Below are positions 26,460 through 37,474 of a stretch of 64,000 bases of DNA, piece after piece. Position numbers and translations under genes: made by a program. The notes beneath the pieces were generated by a model, which was not told the DNA's origin, ran no database searches, and worked only from the letters and a program-made list of their open reading frames with translations. Positions within the stretch are counted from its first letter, which is position 1. The number at the start of each line of letters is the position of its first letter. This DNA comes from Hevea brasiliensis (Eukaryota; Streptophyta; Magnoliopsida; Malpighiales; Euphorbiaceae). The stretch is from the NCBI RefSeq assembly GCF_030052815.1, contig NC_079507.1, positions 65,799,144 to 65,863,143 on the forward strand, read 5' to 3'.

Positions 26460-26565
26460 AGGGGCAAGAAACGAACCTGGCAAAATTCGAGAAGAAACGT
26501 AAAAAGCCCACGCGCGATAGATGGGCAAAGCCGTGATATTTGAGAATGCTATAGGCAATCCACGA
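26460..26565 (-). pseudogene. Remnant of tRNA-Ser in tandem unit 1
   Basis: At the position matching the tRNA-Ser of unit 2, only fragments remain, such as aacgaacctgg, a gcccacgcgcgatag stretch and gggcaaagcc, before the shared tail cgacgtatg. No cloverleaf can be drawn: the anticodon stem-loop and acceptor stem are absent. Confidence 0.6.
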
Positions 26566-27129
26566 CGTATGAAAATAGAAAATATGTATGAAAAGTATAT
26601 GATATATAAATAAATATGATGAAATAATTATAAAATGATAAACAAATTAAAAATGAAAATTATAAAAAAATAAATTGTTAAAAAAAAAAATATGAATAAA
26701 TAAGAAGTGAAGAAAAAAAGAATAATCAAATTATTAAAAAAAAAAAATTATAATTAAATGGAAAAAAATTTTTAAAATGAAAGCTTTTAAATTATTAATG
26801 CAATTAATAATTAAAAAATTTTTAAGATAATTAGAGTAAATTTCACTAAATGTCTCAAATATTTTAATAAAATAGGAATATATTTTAAAGATAATTAATA
26901 TATTATCAAAATTAAAATTAAAATTTATTTAATAAATTATGTATTTAATATTATTTAAAAATAATTAAAAGTTTAAAAATTAAAATATAAATAAAGTAGA
27001 TAAAATAAGTAATAAATTTTTGTGGAATTAGTAATTAGTTTGGGTGTGTTTAGTTGAGGAGAAGTGAATAGACTGGGCTAAAATTGTCCATCTTTTCGAA
27101 TAGTTTGGGCACCTCTAAAAAACAAAGGG

Positions 27130-28020
27130 ATGTCTCCTTTCCTTTGTGCTACTTCTTTTGTCTCATCCTTTGACTCTTCTTCCTCTTGCTACTTTCCTCT
27201 CGCCGCCTTGTTCCTCATTTTCTCTTACCCGATCCCGACCTTTTTCCTTCCAAAAACTTTTCCTTTCAAAAACCTTTCTCAAAAAAACCCACCATCACGC
27301 CACCCTCTGCCCACCATCGCCACCCACCTTCCTCCACTTGCCACTCCCACCCCACGCCCTCACCACGCCGCCACCCCACTCCACCCGCTCGCCCTACCGC
27401 CACGTTAGCTCGCCGGCTCTCCTCTCCAGCTGTCCGTGGCTGCCTGCGCTTCCTCCCCGCGCCCCGTCGTGCTGTCATCCCGTCCTCCACCGCAGGTCAT
27501 CCTCTCATCCACGTCCCCTCCCAGCCTCGTCCCACTACCTTTGCCTCACCAGCTAAAAGGAGCCCTTCACAAACCCTCTCCACCACAAACAGCCTGACCT
27601 CAATGATCAGTTCCTCGAAGAGCACAGCAGAAGGCATCGTCAAAAACAGAGCAAAAGAGCGGCTGCGCAAGGGCAGCTTCGGAATGATTAAATCCTCGAA
27701 AGTGGCTCGGGAGTTGTGACCCTATGAAATGGAATGAAAGATCCCTTAGGGTGGAGACATAGTGAAAGGACCATGATCATGGGAGGAGAGGGTGTGCTGT
27801 GTTTGGTGCATTGTGTTGTGCAGGGGTGGGAGCTCGCGGGGGAGGGGGGGCGCTAGGGTGAGGAAGCGGTGGTGGTGGTTGCGCAGTGTGAAGTTGCGTG
27901 TGTGCATGCGTGCTGGGTGCTATGGTCCCAGATATCCCGCAAATGACAAGTGACGCTGAAATGGTGAAGGCAGAACGTTAACGGTAACGAACGTGCCTTT
28001 GGAGGAGGAAGACGAGAAGG
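27130..28020 (+). pseudogene. PHOS32/34-type USP copy 1, scrambled remnant
   Basis: Collinear with the intact USP of unit 2: the leader gatgtctcctttcctttg aligns to 36550, the Pro/His-rich start cacccaccttcctccacttg to 36764, agcctgacctcaatga to 37019, gaagagcacagcagaa to 37059 and ggaggaagacgagaaggac to 37436. The coding start, the USP fold core (KIGVAVDLS ... FGADWG) and the ATP-loop region are missing or destroyed by many short indels. A long open frame of 177 residues across it has no family features and is chance. Confidence 0.8.
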
Positions 28021-30914
28021 ACACCAACCTAAATTTTTAGATTTTAATTTTTTAAATTTTAAATGTTAATTGTTTTGGGCTTTCTGATTATTTTCTATTA
28101 TTTCTTTCTTGATTTTAGCTAGTTGATTGCGTCTGCTTATAATCTTTTTTGCTTTTTTTGATGATGCTGTTATTGTTGGTTTTTTTAGATTTTTGGTGGA
28201 TTGTTGTTGGGTTTTGATTGATGCTGATTTTTGTCTGTGGAGAGGATGTTGATAATGTTAGAAAATGATGAATGCGTCATGGAGAATGAGAGTGTTGCAT
28301 CTGATAATGTCGTGCATCTTGTTGACATGATAATTAATTAGTGCAACAAACTTGGTTTTCTGTTTGATTTTCTTGCTGTGATCATTGTTGAAATTCATCA
28401 AGACGAGTCAGTCTAAAAAAAGGAATTACTAAAATGCAAATTGGTCTCTTCAATTACGGTCATGTGAGGCAAGCTTCCAAAACTTCTAAGAAAGTTGTCT
28501 TATTGTTCATGCTCCAAAATTCTTTCTTGATTGCTTTAAGTTTGCTCATATCTGCTTGGTAGGATTGGCAGTATTAATAATTTTGATTGCAGATCTTGTT
28601 GATTGCTATGTACTTGTTGTTGGTTCTTTAAATGTGCATTTTTTGAATATGGATGGAGGAAAGTGGGTGCCCATGGAAAATTATAAAATTGATGGAGTGC
28701 GCATTGTATCTGCCCCTATGAAAACTAATTAAGAAAATTGAGAATTGATCATGAAAAAAAGTTGGAATGCTTGAGGTTTCTTATGTTGTATAATGTCATG
28801 GTATTGGAGTTATGGCACAAATGTGGCCTAATCTGTCCTTTGTCATCCACAAAATGGGCTCATCTTGTGTGATTTGTCACTATATCATCTATAAAATCGG
28901 TGTGTGATTACTATCTGTTTCAATGGTTATCTGATGAATGGTGCTTGATCGAAGATTGTTACCAAGAACAGTGCTAGTAGTGTCTAACCTTTTTGTTCTA
29001 CTTCCTTTCCTTTTAGTCTTTTCTAATTCTCCTTTCTTATATTAAACTATACTAAATCCAGAAATATTCATGTCAGCTCAGATCTGACTCAGATCTTTAT
29101 CTTTTTTATGGAACCGTTATTTCCATTGGCTTTTACAATCTAGATTTTTCTCTTTTTTTTTCTCTTTTTTAGGAATACTAATCGCACTTGCAAGTTTATT
29201 CTTCGTTTATTCTTCTTTTTTTTATTTTTTTTCCTATTCTGATCTCTAGACACTATGTACAATTAAATGATGTGTTCTTTTGTTTTATACATGTTAATTT
29301 ATAACAACACATGTGATATGGTGTGATTATTTTTGAGACATTTGAGACACTTGTCTTATTATAGAGAAAAGGATAGAAGCTAGTCTGGTAAGCTAGTGAA
29401 GAAATTCAATGTGTTAGGTGTCATGATGAGATGAGGCCTATTATGGTAAACAGAGTAATGATGACATATATAAGGATTTCATATATTGGCATGTTATATT
29501 GGCTAATATGACCAAATATAATGTGTTTGACTGAAATATGGAAACAGTACAGCGCATATGAAATATAATGGCAGGTAATTAACATTATATTATCTTCATC
29601 ATAATGTCAAACAAATTTTAATTAGTTGACTTTATTGTGTGTTTAAATTTTTTTTTTTCAATTTTTTTTAATTGTGTATAGGGTATTATTTGTATTGTAG
29701 TCATTTCTCAGGTATTGTTCTGTTTGTTTTTTTTCTGCTTTTCAGAGTTTGTTTAATGTTGCTGCTTTTTTTTGTTTGTTTAATGTTGTTAGTACAATTG
29801 TTAGATTATCTGGCTTTGATGATCTTTTGTCTTCAATCTGTATCAATATGTTTGATCTTTTGCTGCCTCATTCTATCTTCTGCCATTCTGATTAGGGATA
29901 TGTGCTGTTTTTCTATGTTTCATGCTTTAACTCCTTTGCTCTATAACTCTGTGGCTCAATCATTTTTTTTTTCTTTTTCATTTTTGTCTCATTGTTTGTC
30001 TCTTTGTTGTTGTGTGTGTTGTATATTGATGTGTTGTATTCCTGCTCTTAATGCCTTTTGTTCAATTTTCCTTGCCTCAATGTGTCAATGGAACCTAATT
30101 TTGTGAAATTTAATTTTGAAACTTACCTTTGGAGAATTGCTTTAGATTTTTCAAAATTTTTTTGGCATTTTATGTCATAAATAAATTAATACTTCTCCTC
30201 TTCCTAGTCTCAAAAATAAGAGATTCTGAAAACAAACTAGAAAAAGAAAAATGAAAGCGAAATGCATGCCAATGGCATTCATAATATAATAATATAACAC
30301 AATAATGTTATATGAAATTTCTTTTCATTTCATTGCGTAGATTTGGAGTCTGAGTCTTGGCATCTATTGTAGCGTACTCTTAGCAGCTTGCTGTTGCCGT
30401 ATGCTCTTCATAGCCCAAAAATCTCAGCTCTTTCTTTTCTTTGCATTTGAGTGTTGCATTTGTTCTTGGAGTGATGTTCTCTTGCTTGTCTTTTTTTGTT
30501 TCTTTTTTTTTCAGTTTATATATGCTTACTTTTCATCATAATATTTTCTCATCCATCCATGGCACATCATTAATTGCTATAATTGCATTTCTCCCCTTAT
30601 TAGATCCACTATGCACCTAGGCTATTGTTTTATCTTATAGATAATGCAGCCGCCAATCAGCGTGCGTCAAGTGTGCATGCTAAGAGAGTGCGGGCTGTGT
30701 TTTGTTTGGACTATCTGCAATTCTTACAAAATTGAAGAATGTGATATGTTTCTCCCTATGTTTCAGTTCCCATGGTTCCCAAAATATAGAGAGAGCTTGC
30801 AGTGATATGTGTTGTATGTGATGAATGGATTTTCAGATTTTCTGCTATGCCTTTTTAGAAAAGATGCTTTTACTGGATTGTGATGTACATCATTTTTTTT
30901 CTTGAAGGATGCAT
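28021..30914 (+). other. Unit 1 counterpart of the USP intron and 3' region
   Basis: Alignable in patches to 37470-40421 (e.g. cttgttgacatgataattaattagtg at 28319/37759, tcagatctgactcagatctt at 29077/38531, gaaacagtacagcgcatatg at 29541/39004). It has no open gene. A T-rich 144-residue ORF at 29672-30106 is low complexity and is not conserved as an ORF in unit 2. Confidence 0.6.
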
Positions 30915-30939
30915 GTGCTCAGCTTCTTATGCTACCAGG
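30915..30939. other. Tandem duplication junction
   Basis: About 25 bases (gtgctcagcttcttatgcta...) lie between the last sequence shared with the end of unit 2 (gatgcat, 30908-30914) and the first base of unit 2 (30940). The outer left flank of unit 1 also has atgcatgtg just before the shared start (21581-21589). Short homology or filler at the crossover is therefore possible. Confidence 0.6.
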
Positions 30940-32132
30940 GACACATTCTTCCATTACCATTTTGTAAGTGCTTCTTCCTTACATTAGTGCATGCAAGCGT
31001 GTTCAATCTACCATCTGTATTGTGTAATTTAAAATTCGATAAGTATGAATAGAATAATAAATTCAGTGATTAGTTTGTAAAAAATTTAGTCAGATATATG
31101 AGTTGTACATTTAAATTTAAGTCGATGCTTAAGGGATAAGAGTGTTGAACCACTTATATTAAACACCCATCCATTAATAGTGTATATGTAAATTTATATA
31201 TATATATAATAAAAAAATATAATTATGTTGCAAATTTCATTTTCTTAATTTCCTTGTATTTAAAAGAAATTAAAATAATATAAAAATTTAATTGGTTGAA
31301 AGAATATAGATAGGTAGGTTACCATATTAGAATGTACCACATGGAGTCAGCTTTTTGATGTTTCCAAATGTGAAGAAGGCATCATTGCAACCCTAGCTAT
31401 ACCATAGCCAGATTCATATATTCAAGACCAAATCTTACTCTCTATGATTGCCCATAAACTCCACTCCCTCTTCTTTTTAATGCTTCATCTCCAAACACCC
31501 CTTTGATCATCACAAGATCACCACCATTGAAGTGACAGTATCCTGCAAAACATCAACTAATCTATTAGTTTTTCTCTTCTTTCTCTTCCACATAAGCAAG
31601 AAAAATATATATATTTTTTTACCGCAAAAATTAAAAAAAGAGCCCTAATCAGAATTTCCCATTTTGAACCAAACTGACACTGTGCTACAATACAAATCTG
31701 CTTCTCGTTTTTACATTTTCCCCACAAGATAATACCGCTCATGCCTCCGACCGTGCCTGGTACAATTGGCTAATTATCTCAGATCGTAACACGTGTCAAT
31801 GGGCCCAGGAGAAAAACAAATTTCCTCTTGTAGGGCCGTGTACTACAATCTTCAGTGGACAGTTCACTTCAATTTGGGGAGTGCAATGCACGAGCAGTAA
31901 CTGAGAATCGGGTTACTCATTTGGCATTGTGTATTGAAAAGCAAAGGAGCTATTTCCACGATTATTTCGCTGTTTCCAGGGAGGCGCTTTTATGGAGGAG
32001 GAAATGTCACTGACCACAGTATATCTGGAAATAGCAATCACCTGTGACTGAACCATGGCCTCATGGCTTTTCGCCCAGGCTCATAACAGGTGCTTGTGCT
32101 AGTGCTAGCTTAACCGCTTAACCCACTTCTTT

Positions 32133-32189
32133 CCTCCTCCTCCTCCTCCTCCCCTCCTCCCTCCCTCTCTCTCTCTCTCTCTCTCCACA

Positions 32190-32228
<39 letters not shown>
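32133..32228 (+). repeat. Compound microsatellite in SPL copy 2 promoter/leader
   Basis: (TCC)n, (CT)n and (AT)n equivalent to the tract of copy 1, with different repeat numbers (AT run 32192-32228). It is the clearest allele-distinguishing marker between the two otherwise nearly identical promoters. Confidence 0.8.
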
Positions 32229-32231
<3 letters not shown>

Positions 32232-32351
32232 ACATAGAGATAGGGTAAAAAGCACCATTTGTCTCTCATCAATCTCTAAAAATCCCAAGCTCTGTTCAAA
32301 ACCAAACTCTTCTCTGTCTCTTTCTCTCCGAAAGGATCAGCCCAGACTTCA

Positions 32352-34113
32352 ATGGCTGCTTCACTTCCATTCTTCCTCATGGAGCAAAACCAAGGACCCA
32401 CCAAAATCAACATTGAATCAGGTTCTTCCAAATCGGAGCCTGCAAGTAACCGTGGCAGAAAGCCCAACAAAGGTCCACCAGCTTGCAAGAAGCAACCCCA
32501 AAGAGGTATGGGTGTAGCTAAGCTAGAGAACCTAAGGTTCCAAGAACGATTGAAGCAGATGAAGGAAACCCAACTCGAGTCTTTTAATGTTCAATCCGCT
32601 CAGTCTATAGTGCCCGATCCGATTCACAGTGTTCCGATTCAGTTTGGCCAAGTAAGCTATGGTGTACCCATGTTTAATGGTGGTGGGTTTTTGGGTTTTG
32701 ACCAGGGTCTACTGGTTAAACGGATTGGGAATGGTGGGTTTGCTGAGTTGAATGATAGTCCTGGTTCGGGTCAGTTCTTGGTGAATCCGTACGTTTTTAG
32801 AGCTCCAGATATGAGTGTTCGTGGTGGGACTACTGCTGCTGTGTTAGGGACCTCGAAAGAGCTCTCTTCAATGCCAAAGCTGATGCAGCATCACGAGCAC
32901 AGTCCCTCTGATGTCTGCTTTAAGGTTTGTGTTTGAGGCTTTTCTTCTTATTCTTCTTCTTCCTCTCGGGAGGCGATGGGCGCTCAATGAAATGAGTCCT
33001 TTCTGTTTGTTTCCGCAGAAATTATATATAAAAAAGAAAATGGAAGGAAAACAACATTAATTTTGTGTTGCTCAAGCCTCAAACTTAACCATGTCATATT
33101 CACTATTGCCGTATTCTCGATTGAGTCTGAGAGATCTCTGTTCTCCCATATTTTTAAATACCTTTTCCAATCCTTATGTCTATATTGCTCCTTTTTGTAC
33201 AATTTTTTTTGGGTATACTCGTGTGTCAGATTCCTCTGGTGCCTGCCTAATTAATGATTGACAGTTTCAGTGGTTTCTGTTTGGCTTCCAAGAAAGTGAG
33301 GAAAGTATAATAAAATAAAAGTTTTGAGTTTTCATTCTTCTTTCCTAAATAGATCTCAATTCTTAAACAAAGTAAGCCACATGGGTGGTTTTACGTACCA
33401 GACTGATCACTTGAGGGTTCTTTCATGTCCCGAATGAAAAAGCCTCAGCATTTCTGGTTAAGTTATTATGTCTTTTATCTATATATTCTTCATGGATATA
33501 TAGATTTTATCGTTATAATATTTGCTATCAATTGCTAATGTAAATCAATATTTGTCGCAGAAGAAGAGATTCAATGAGGAGAATATAGGATATAATAACG
33601 GAATGAGAGAAAAGTTTGCAGAGATATCATCAACAATCAATGGTTCTGATTTTCTGGGACTGAATCCTGAAAATCACATCGACCTTAATGATCAAATGGG
33701 GGGATTTAGTACCAGAGCTGCAAGAAGTGCCTTGTACGCCAGTCATAACGACAGTGAGGTAAATATAATAGCCCAAGCAAATAATTTTTATTTTCTCTTT
33801 GCGACTTTCACTGATGAATGTTAATTAATTTGTTTGGTTTATGTGGGTTTTGCAGGGTGTAGAGGTAGTGGCAATCCACAGGAAGGGAAACCCAACGAGT
33901 GGAAGTGTGTTGATGGAATATGAGTTTTTCCCAGGAAAAAAAAGTGGGAAAAGCAGTACGCGTTTCGAGGAAATGGAATTTCCTGCAGAAGCTTCAGTTG
34001 CATTAGCGGGAGGTGGTGAAGCTTCCTGTGTTACAACTTCTGATTACAGTGGTTGCAGTGCATCTAATGCTGCTTCTAATTCTGTTGATTTGTCCCTCAA
34101 GCTTTCATATTAG
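32352..34113 (+). CDS. SPL/NZZ: SPOROCYTELESS/NOZZLE transcriptional adaptor (intact copy)
   Basis: Three exons, 32352-32924, 33561-33758 and 33856-34113, encode 342 residues; every junction falls between codons. In order: an N-terminal FFLMEQNQ, the basic SPL box (RGRKPNKGPPACKKQPQRGM then GVAKLENLR, about residues 36-64), a Gly/Phe-rich middle, SSMPKLMQHHEHSP, SDVCFKKKRFNEEN at the exon 1/2 join, AIHRKGNPTSG, MEYEFFPGKKSGK, and the C-terminal EAR repression motif VDLSLKLSY. Arabidopsis NOZZLE has the same order, including CFKKKR, EYEFFPGK and DLSLKL. SPL/NZZ is nuclear, bridges TOPLESS-type co-repressors to TCP factors, and is needed for micro- and megasporocyte formation. The related TIE/SPEAR proteins share the SPL box and EAR motif, but the neighbours TRM5 and USP favour SPL/NZZ itself. 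Confidence 0.9.
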
Positions 34114-35426
34114 AGACAAAGAGCAATGTCTGTTTTGGTGCTTTTAGATATCCGTGTCACTGTGTGTGTGTGATTACCCTATACCCTATAAACCCAAACC
34201 TTTTGTCTTCCATTTTGTCCTGGAACTGATACACCTACCAAAGGGGTGCACCATATATGCTTTCTCTCTTCAAGATTGTCAGAACTGCTTAGCTTTTTTA
34301 TGATCTTACCATTGTTTCGCTTATAATCTATATCTTACTCTTCTAAATCTCTATTAATTATTTATCACTAGCTAGGTTACTCTTATCAAGTGTTCATAGA
34401 TCTACAGGGATGAGTAGCTATCTATATAGATATCATATTTATGTAAATATTTCAGATCCAAACGAAGTAACAAAACTTTTTGGCTACCCATGTTGGTGCT
34501 GTACCAGTACAACAAACATATACGAAAGAATTTTTAGCTGGATGCATCAAATTAATGTTGTTTTTCTTGTTTGTACATGCTTTGAAATGCTGTAACTTGT
34601 AATCTTGCCCCATAAGCATTAATCACGGTAACTATGTAACTAACTCTTACTAACAGCCTTGTACTATGCTTATCAAAAGAAAAAAAAAAAAATCCTCCAT
34701 AGCGTATAGCTTGTCATGCATTGGGTTGTTTAAACCACTAATATCAGCATGAAATAAGATGGCAAACATGAAAATTCAATATGAAGATGGGAAATAATAA
34801 TAATATAACAAGAAATTAATCTGTGCTACCTTACGTGAAAACAACTCTTCTGCCTTTATATATATATATATATATATATATACACTTCCAAGGAGCTTTT
34901 GGTGTGTGAAGCTGAAAACCCTAGAAACTCTCCGTCACTTCGTTTTTGGGTAGAATTTAAATAGGCAGAAGGATTTGTGGTTTCTGTTATAGAACAAGCT
35001 TACATCTGTTAAGGGCTGAAACACAAGAAGAGCATCTCTGTATTACTGTTTATGGGAGTCAAGCAAACTTTTATGGAGAGCTTTAAAGAACGTGAAAAAG
35101 ATAGATAAAAAGCATGGCCGTAAAGACAAGTTAAAATGTAACCCTTGTTTCTTAACAGACATACTGGTGACTGGCTGGCTGGCCAGCCAACGGCTGCTAG
35201 GGGTGGCTACTGATGAGAGCACAGTACAGATTATATATATATATATATATATATATATCCTGCAGGGCACAGCATACTATACAACACACAGTAGTACTAA
35301 CCTGCAATAAGTATGTATATGCAGAGAGAGAGAGAAACTGGTAGTCTGTGTTAGTCTCAGAATAGTATAAGTAGAAAGGCTGTGTGGAAGCTTTTTCTAA
35401 TTTCGTTTTTATTGGTGGGTTGTTTC

Positions 35427-35472
35427 CTGATCAGTGATCAACCCTTGCCCTATACTTACGATCACTGATCAG
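35427..35472. other. Perfect 13-bp inverted repeat (hairpin) downstream of SPL copy 2
   Basis: ctgatcagtgatc (35427-35439) and gatcactgatcag (35460-35472) can pair over 13 bases around a 20-base loop. It is absent from the matching part of unit 1 (near 26050). A long (CT)n run follows at about 35482-35520. It could be a small insertion or a transcript-end structure. Confidence 0.6.
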
Positions 35473-35480
35473 CTTCATTG

Positions 35481-35523
<43 letters not shown>

Positions 35524-35866
35524 CATCCCATGTTTGTTGTTATTTTATTTTATTTTTATTGGCAGTAGAACTCTACTTTCTGGAATCTTTTGTTCTTTCT
35601 TTGTATCGGTGATGATGATGTGAACATGTATATGAACATTTTCCTACCTTGTATGCATCCGTTCTCCTAGCTCTATGGTGATTGAAGACTGCCGTTACTG
35701 CAAAAGTTTCAACCATACCCTAAAATCTAAATTTTTTAAGAGCTGCATGCATGGATCCTGCTCTATATTTCCTATATAGAGATGCTCTGGAATTGACATA
35801 TTGATCAATCTGCAAAACTGCGAGGACTGAATAGAAAACTTTTGAGCACAAAAAAGGATGAAGAAA

Positions 35867-35948
35867 CGTGAACGGCAGGATTCGAACCTGCGCGGGCAAA
35901 GCCCACATGATTTCTAGTCATGCCCGATAACCACTCCGGCACGTCCAC
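35867..35948 (-). tRNA. tRNA-Ser (anticodon AGA)
   Basis: Read on the minus strand, 82 bases run from GTGGACGTGCCGGAGTGG to GCCGTTCACG. The T arm GGTTCGAATCC is present, as is a long class II variable arm (TGTGGGCTTTGCCCGCG). The anticodon loop CTAGAAA gives anticodon AGA for UCU serine codons (complement of 35913-35915). A run of six T on the minus strand (35850-35855) begins about 12 bases past the end and suits RNA polymerase III termination. It lies between SPL and USP; the equivalent place in unit 1 is destroyed. Confidence 0.93.
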
Positions 35949-36691
35949 TTTTAAGCGACGTATGGCCTTAGAAGAAATATATAGAATAGTATTGATGTGA
36001 AACAGTGACCGAACTACAAATTCAATTGAAGAAATCCAAATTAAAATCTGTAATTTGTAAAAATAATATACATAAATAAATATAAATTGATAAAAAAAAA
36101 AGAAGGATAGACGAGGTAAAGGTAAAAAATTATAGAAAAAATGGATTTCTTCTTGTCAACAGAACTATGAAAATGAGTAATGCAATTATTTTAAAAAATT
36201 TTTAAGATTAGAGAGTGAAATTGTTAATATGCTCTCAAAATTTTTAAAAATTTCAGGGCCAATGCCCTCCTTGGCTCTGGCTTCGTCTATAATGCAAAAG
36301 CGAGAGATTTAATATATTATTAAAATTAAAATTTATCAAAAAAATAATTAAAATTAAAAATTCGGAAAATATATTATTTATATATTTAAATAAGTACATA
36401 AATTTATTTGTAAAGATTAAAATGAGGATGGTGTGCTCAGTTTGTGGAGCAGATAATTGACTAATTAGTAATTGCATGATAAAAGTGAATAGTTTGGGCT
36501 AAGGTCCCACTAAGGGAAGTGGAGGCCCAACCCAAATAAAAAACAAACCGATGTTTCCATCCCTTTGGTGGGTTTCTTTTGTCTTTATAACTTACTCTCG
36601 CCGCTCTTGTTCTCTCCTGCCTACCGAAATCGCCACCATTTTCTCTGCAATTATTATCTCTTTTTCTCCGTCTTTACCTTTCCTTTCAAAA

Positions 36692-37474
36692 ATGAATCCT
36701 CAGCAAAACCCTGTAGATCCCGACCACCCTCAGCTTCCCACCATCAAGATGCACCACCCTTCCTCCCCTTGCCACTCCCACCACCACCACCACCTCGCCG
36801 CCACCCCTACCCCCACCGCCGGCGCTCGCCGCAAGATTGGCGTGGCTGTCGACCTCTCCGATGAGAGTGCCTACGCTGTCCGCTGGGCCGTCCACCACTA
36901 TATCCGTCCAGGTGATGCTGTCATCCTCCTCCACGTCAGCCCTACCTCCGTCCTTTTCGGTGCTGACTGGGGTCCACTTCCCCTTCCCAGCCCCACACAA
37001 ACCCCTACGCATTCCTCTCAGCCTGACCTCAATAAAGACGGTTCCAATTCATCTCATGAAGAGCACAGCAATGGCAATAGTCAAAAAGAGCGGCAGCTTG
37101 AGGATGATTTCGACGCCTTTACATCCTCGAAAGTGGCTGATCTCGCGAAGCCGCTGAAGGAAGCACAGATCCCTTATAAGATCCACATAGTAAAGGACCA
37201 TGACATGAAGGAGAGACTGTGTTTGGAGGTGGAGAGGTTGGGGTTAAGTGCGGTGATCATGGGGAGTAGAGGGTTTGGAGCTGCTAAACGAGGAAGCGAT
37301 GGGAGGTTGGGTAGTGTGAGTGATTACTGTGTGCATCATTGCGTGTGTCCGGTGGTGGTGGTTAGATATCCAGATGACAAGGACGCTGGTGGAAATGGTG
37401 AAGGCGAGGCCATAGTTAACGTTAACGTGCCTGTGGAGGAGGAAGACGAGAAGGACACCAACCGCAAAGGTTAG
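36692..37474 (+). CDS. Universal stress protein, PHOS32/PHOS34 type
   Basis: The start is the ATG of MNPQQNPVDPDHPQLP rather than an in-frame ATG 47 codons upstream, because relatives begin MNP and keep PQLPxIKxHHPSSP. The USP fold follows: RRKIGVAVDLSDESAYAVRW, IRPGDAVILLHVSPTSVLFG, SKVADLAKPLKEA, IHIVKDHDMKERLCLE, and the nucleotide-loop region IMGSRGFGAAKRGSDGRLGS then VSDYCVHHCVCPVVVV. A Ser-Pro in HHPSSP matches the MAP-kinase site known in Arabidopsis PHOS32. Read straight, the frame ends NRKG after 260 residues. Alternatively, splicing at 37469|GTTAG to an acceptor at 39836 would add two codons (Asp-Ala) and a stop at 39842-39844. That would make the following 2.4 kb an intron, as the gene's long conserved 3' part suggests. 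In Arabidopsis the PHOS34 gene neighbours SPL. Confidence 0.9.
   Translation: MNPQQNPVDPDHPQLPTIKMHHPSSPCHSHHHHHLAATPTPTAGARRKIGVAVDLSDESAYAVRWAVHHYIRPGDAVILLHVSPTSVLFGADWGPLPLPSPTQTPTHSSQPDLNKDGSNSSHEEHSNGNSQKERQLEDDFDAFTSSKVADLAKPLKEAQIPYKIHIVKDHDMKERLCLEVERLGLSAVIMGSRGFGAAKRGSDGRLGSVSDYCVHHCVCPVVVVRYPDDKDAGGNGEGEAIVNVNVPVEEEDEKDTNRKG

Larger units (their letters stand above)
21594..30914 (+). repeat. Tandem duplication unit 1 (decayed copy)
   Basis: From gacacattcttccattacc onward, this unit is collinear with unit 2 at 30940-40421. Anchors include the two SPL ATGs (23009/32352), SPL stops (24762/34113), USP leaders (27130/36551) and the final tggattgtgatgtacatca (30874/40382). The offset grows from 9346 at the left to about 9508 at the right, so unit 1 is shorter by roughly 160 bases through small deletions. 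The first 3.2 kb is almost identical between units. The part after about 25100 differs by many short indels. Confidence 0.93.

Noticed and set aside
27186..27719. 177-residue open frame in a GC-rich stretch
   Set aside because: It is a frame running through the scrambled USP pseudogene; the peptide is Pro/Ser/His-rich without domain features, and alternate frames are open too.
29672..30106. 144-residue hydrophobic ORF resembling a membrane protein
   Set aside because: T-rich intron-like DNA gives Phe/Leu/Cys-rich peptides by chance; the matching part of unit 2 does not keep the frame.
36551..36691. 47-codon N-terminal extension of the USP protein
   Set aside because: Family members start at the MNP Met, and the extension is T-rich leader sequence with no conserved motif.
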